Source of the DNA: Stenotrophomonas maltophilia
Lineage (GTDB): Bacteria; Pseudomonadota; Gammaproteobacteria; Xanthomonadales; Xanthomonadaceae
Length of the DNA: 64,000 nucleotides
Assembly (NCBI RefSeq): GCF_002799155.1
Contig: NZ_NERD01000002.1
Location: 3,100,001 to 3,164,000, forward strand
Direction of reading: 5' to 3'
Of the stretch, positions 63,526-64,000 are shown piece after piece; the first letter of the stretch is position 1; the number at the start of each line of letters is the position of its first letter. Both the position numbers and the translations under genes were made by a program. The notes below the pieces were generated by a model. The model did not search any database and had not been told where the DNA came from. It worked only from the letters and a program-made list of their open reading frames with translations.

Positions 63526-64000
63526 CTACAACCCAACCCCGGCGTCGCCCTCAGGCTCCAGCGCCTTCACCAGCACCGCTGCCTGCGTTCGGCTATGGCA
63601 CTCGAGCTTCTTCAGGATCGCGGTGACATGCACCTTCACCGTGTTCTCGGCCAGCCCCAGCGTGTAGGCGATCTGCTTGTTGAGCAGGCCATCGGCCAGG
63701 CACAGCAGCACGCGGAACTGCTGCGGGGTCAGCTGGGCCAGGCGGCTGGCCAGCAGCGCGTCGGCCTCCGAGCGCTCGGCGGCCATCGCCGGGAACCACA
63801 GGCCACCATCGAGCACCGCCTGCACGGCCTCGCCGATGGTCTCGGCCGGGGCCGACTTCGGGATGAAACCGGCCGCGCCGAACTGCTGGGCGCGGCGGAT
63901 CACCCGCGGATGGTCGTTGGACGAGAGAATCACCACCGGAATGTCCGGATGCGAGCCACGCACATGCAGCAGCGCTGAAAAGCCGTGCGCGCCAGGCATG
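63526..64000 (-). CDS. LuxR/NarL-type response regulator (5' end beyond right edge)
   Basis: The visible C-terminal ~157 residues start inside the receiver (MPGAHGFSALLHVRGSHPDI, VVILSSNDHPRVIRRAQQFG, AAGFIPKSAPAETIGEAV, with the Lys of the FIPK motif). The phospho-acceptor Asp should lie just outside the window. A LuxR helix-turn-helix follows (LTPQQFRVLLCLADGLLNKQ, IAYTLGLAENTVKVHVTAIL). It is convergent with the hybrid kinase and probably its partner, controlling dctA, the porin or both. The stop codon TAG (63526-63528) is part of the outer inverted repeat of island 2. Confidence 0.92.
   Translation of the reverse strand, partial: MPGAHGFSALLHVRGSHPDIPVVILSSNDHPRVIRRAQQFGAAGFIPKSAPAETIGEAVQAVLDGGLWFPAMAAERSEADALLASRLAQLTPQQFRVLLCLADGLLNKQIAYTLGLAENTVKVHVTAILKKLECHSRTQAAVLVKALEPEGDAGVGL

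Larger units (their letters stand above)
63009..63528. repeat. Repeat island 2: concentric inverted repeats between convergent genes
   Basis: A nested dyad centred near 63270. The outermost arms (63009-63044 and 63493-63528) are a perfect 36-bp inverted repeat starting TAGTTTCCAGCCAACG; each arm supplies the TAG stop codon of the gene running into it (kinase from the left, regulator from the right). Next come cruciforms B (63082-63185) and D (63366-63469), then a ~28-base arm (63212-63240 and 63313-63340, sharing GAAGATCAAAAGC), and a central hairpin AAGCCGAGC/GCTCGGCTT at 63268-63289. No gene is present. Confidence 0.9.

Overview
The window is a GC-rich, tightly packed chromosomal segment from a gammaproteobacterium of the Xanthomonadaceae, almost certainly the Stenotrophomonas maltophilia complex. 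The main reasons are an RND pump locus in the order smeP-smeO-smeRo followed by pcm-tolC, which is the SmeOP-TolC layout known from that species, and many short palindromes that begin with GTAG (the SMAG repeats typical of S. maltophilia). There is no sign of plasmid, prophage or recent island DNA. The one transposase-like gene is a decayed RAYT remnant.

Layout. 1-6.6 kb is an iron/heme region read leftward: an ECF sigma factor and FecR-type anti-sigma, a 972-residue TonB receptor with an N-terminal STN signalling domain, heme oxygenase, a DUF454 membrane protein and exbB, which runs off the left edge. 6.7-9.7 kb holds two coupled paralogous secreted proteins, inorganic pyrophosphatase and a REC-HDOD protein. 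9.8-17 kb holds a second large TonB receptor with its AraC-type neighbour, a CadC-like membrane regulator with beta-propeller repeats and a channel-like membrane protein. 17-24 kb holds thiC with a TPP riboswitch, a BCCT transporter and a gamma-glutamyltransferase. 24-33.7 kb is a branched-chain amino acid operon, ilvC-ilvG-ilvM-ilvA-leuA-(methyltransferase)-leuC-leuD-leuB. It is preceded by a long leader in which I can read two successive attenuators, each with its own small peptide. 33.8-43 kb holds an SDR/LysR pair and the SmeOP-TolC efflux system. 43-50 kb is an envelope block: an APC-type permease, waaA, an lpxL-type acyltransferase, the RAYT remnant, an O-antigen-ligase-like protein, a glycosyltransferase and a zf-CHCC protein. 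50-54.5 kb holds a secreted GH92 glycosidase coupled to a basic-secretory-protein family peptidase. 54.9-64 kb is a C4-dicarboxylate block: malic enzyme, dctA, an OprO/P-type porin, a hybrid sensor kinase with a DctB-like input domain and a LuxR-type response regulator cut by the right edge.

How it works together. Heme sensed by the STN receptor should signal through FecR to the sigma factor, and imported heme would be opened by the oxygenase. The ilv/leu leader should read charging of Ile/Leu/Val tRNAs and, in a second step, probably Thr tRNA, which fits because threonine is the substrate of ilvA in the same operon. Dicarboxylates would cross the porin and DctA, feed malic enzyme, and be reported by the kinase/regulator pair.

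The most unusual non-coding structures are two ~500 bp concentric inverted-repeat islands (about 21.07-21.58 kb and 63.01-63.53 kb). Both lie between convergent genes, and both are built from ~105 bp cruciform elements whose arms differ between copies but pair within each copy. Several genes also end on the TAG of a GTAG repeat. Assignments of function are from sequence pattern alone; no database search was run.
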